40,287 bases of DNA, taken from positions 1 to 40,287 of the forward strand of contig CAMLDT010000005.1 in NCBI GenBank assembly GCA_946479075.1, read 5' to 3'. Positions 39,062 to 40,287 of the stretch are shown here, one piece after another. The position numbers were made by a program, and so were the translations under genes. The stretch is from an uncultured Polaromonas sp. (lineage in GTDB: Bacteria > Pseudomonadota > Gammaproteobacteria > Burkholderiales > Burkholderiaceae). Position 1 is the first letter of the stretch. The number at the start of each line of letters is the position of its first letter. The notes beneath the pieces are model-generated. The model saw only the letters and a program-made list of their open reading frames with translations, made no database searches and was not told the DNA's origin.

Positions 39062-39859
39062 TCAACGCTTGAGGGCCGGCGCCGTGGAGACAGCGCCCTT
39101 GCCGTTCACACCCATGAAAACGCCGAGCGCAATGGTGGCGTCAGAGGTATAGCCAGGGAAGGGAAAGCGCTGCTGGCGGTAGCAATCGTTGAGGCGGCGC
39201 TGCATGCTCCAGAGGTCACCGCTGGACACGCGATAAGCCGGCCAGGCGCCAAAGCCGTCGCCAGCTCCCGGATTTTTGGTCAGGTTGGGCAGATCCTGCA
39301 GGCGCACGCGCTTGTCGTCCGCGCCATGGCAGGAGGCGCAGGAAAAGTCATACGGTCCGCCGCGCTGGTAAAACACCTGCTTGCCAACCGCATACATCAG
39401 TTTTTCCTGGGCATGGCTTTGGGGAAGATTGAACTTCATGCCACGCGACTCGCCCGAGATATAGGCGACCAGCGACTCGATGGTTTTCTGCTCGTCGCGG
39501 CCAAACGGGGTTTTGGCAATGGTTTCAGCATTGAATCCCTGCAGCGTTTCCATGCAGGTCAGCAGGCGCGATTCCAGGTCCTGCACGCGTGCGGTGTCGG
39601 GGAAATAACGCGGCAGCTCGACAAAAGCGCCCTTCACCACGCCCGGGCCCTTGCCGAGATCACACTGTGCAAGGCTGGCATTTTTGGGACCGCGTGCCTG
39701 CTTCCACAAAGCCTCGCCTTTGGCTTCATACAGCTCGGCCGGGTTGCCGTCGGCCAGCATGGCCCGGTATTCGGCGATACCTTCCGCCGTGGTTTTTTGT
39801 GCGGCTGCCAGCATGGGCAGCAAGCCCAGCGCAGCCAGGCCCAACAATTTCCATTTCAT
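39062..39859 (-). CDS. soxA: Cytochrome c SoxA, single-haem type
   Basis: A 265-residue SoxA with signal peptide (MKWKLLGLAALGLLPMLAAA). SoxAX forms the disulfide between thiosulfate and the SoxY carrier. Only one CxxCH is present, SCASCHGADDKR, while the N-terminal half has two cysteines (AQCDLG and LLTCMETL) where diheme SoxA carries its first haem; in known monohaem SoxA these form a disulfide. The active-site cysteine, which is a haem ligand, is seen in RLNDCYRQQRFP. It lies 42 bases after soxZ and 14 bases before the soxX ATG. Confidence 0.95.
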   Translation of the reverse strand: MKWKLLGLAALGLLPMLAAAQKTTAEGIAEYRAMLADGNPAELYEAKGEALWKQARGPKNASLAQCDLGKGPGVVKGAFVELPRYFPDTARVQDLESRLLTCMETLQGFNAETIAKTPFGRDEQKTIESLVAYISGESRGMKFNLPQSHAQEKLMYAVGKQVFYQRGGPYDFSCASCHGADDKRVRLQDLPNLTKNPGAGDGFGAWPAYRVSSGDLWSMQRRLNDCYRQQRFPFPGYTSDATIALGVFMGVNGKGAVSTAPALKR

Positions 39860-39901
39860 CGCGTGCTCCTCGTGGTTTTTATGAATGCCGCAACCTGCAA
39901 A

Positions 39902-40213
39902 TCAGGAAATGACTGCTTCGTCGGTGCGTTTGTCACCCCGGTTGTCGGTCCAGTTGACGATGACTTTCTCGCCCGCCTTGGCGCCCTTGAAGGCAAATTG
40001 CATGAACGGGTTTTTCGACACCGCCGGGCCCCACTGGGCACTCATGACGGTCTTGCCGTTGTGCGTGGCATTGATGTTCTGGATGAACCAGGCCGGCACC
40101 ACCTTGCCGGAGGCGTCCTTGCGCTGGCCGCTTTCCATCTCGTGGCTGACCAGCACGCGGACGGTGGTCTTGTCGCCCTGGGCCTGGGCCCGGATTCTCA
40201 TTGGATCTGACAT
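39902..40213 (-). CDS. soxZ: Sulfur-carrier subunit SoxZ
   Basis: A 103-residue partner of SoxY, which carries sulfur intermediates on its C-terminal cysteine. Typical SoxZ features: MRIRAQAQGDKTTVRVLVSH, GKVVPAWFIQNI, SKNPFMQFAFKGAKAGEKV and a C-terminal WTDNRGDKRTDEAVI. AAGGA precedes the ATG. soxY would be expected just upstream, beyond the right edge of the window, with the repeat beginning at 40249 in the gap. Confidence 0.95.
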   Translation of the reverse strand: MSDPMRIRAQAQGDKTTVRVLVSHEMESGQRKDASGKVVPAWFIQNINATHNGKTVMSAQWGPAVSKNPFMQFAFKGAKAGEKVIVNWTDNRGDKRTDEAVIS

Positions 40214-40248
40214 GATTTTTTCCTTCGAATTTTGTAAATAACTTGTCG

Positions 40249-40287
40249 GCGTAGCGAGTGGCTGTCAGCCTGGGCGCGGGTGGCTGG
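40249..40287. repeat. Repeat family 3, second copy, cut by the window end
   Basis: gcgtagcgagtggctgtcag and ggcgcgggtggc match the left arm of the element at 32010-32129. The other arm is beyond the window. Confidence 0.55.

Overview
The window comes from a G+C-rich betaproteobacterium. Gene content and order, the protein sequences and the families of short intergenic repeats all point to Burkholderiales, most likely Comamonadaceae (Polaromonas, Rhodoferax or Variovorax relatives). The genus is an inference from memory of gene neighbourhoods; no alignment was run. Almost every gene is on the minus strand. No tRNA, rRNA, CRISPR array, integrase or intact insertion sequence was seen.

Layout by position. 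2-757 (+) is the 3' part of mnmH. 924-2311 (-) holds a small lysine-rich protein and metC. 2318-4307 is a short accessory patch of visibly lower G+C with one J-domain, zinc-ribbon, membrane-anchored protein on the plus strand and two doubtful fragments. 4308-21262 (-) is a long conserved housekeeping block, in transcription order ndk, rlmN, pilW, rodZ-like, ispG, hisS, yfgM-like, bamB, der, hfq, hflX, hflK, hflC, a DUF2065 gene, hisZ, purA and a phosphoribosyltransferase. Many of these genes overlap by 1-8 bases or lie within 20 bases of each other. 21383-24947 (-) holds rluB, scpB and rluD. bamD (+) diverges from rluD at 24965. Then come a DinG-type helicase and a DUF465 gene (-), a PP2C phosphatase (+), and from 28810 to 36325 (-) the 2-oxoglutarate dehydrogenase operon sucA-sucB-lpdA followed by zapE and a periplasmic coiled-coil protein. 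36563-40213 (-) is the 3' part of a thiosulfate-oxidation cluster, soxZ-soxA-soxX-soxB, which continues beyond the window.

The sox genes imply lithotrophic or mixotrophic use of thiosulfate. The bam genes (bamB, bamD) serve outer-membrane protein assembly, and der, hflX, rlmN, rluB and rluD serve ribosome assembly or rRNA modification. HisZ implies a split, short-form ATP phosphoribosyltransferase whose HisG is encoded elsewhere.

The less ordinary signals are these. hflX and the DUF2065 gene seem to begin at CTG codons, the first fused to the hfq stop as CTGA. A dispersed repeat has five copies, all in one orientation; two lie inside genes (the BamB signal peptide and the RluB N-terminus) and one supplies the mnmH terminator. 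Two further repeat families have two copies each. A 12-G run lies between perfect 18-bp direct repeats inside the rodZ-like gene. A five-codon leader ORF is fused to the hflK start. The J-domain membrane protein is the best candidate for an uncharacterised system.
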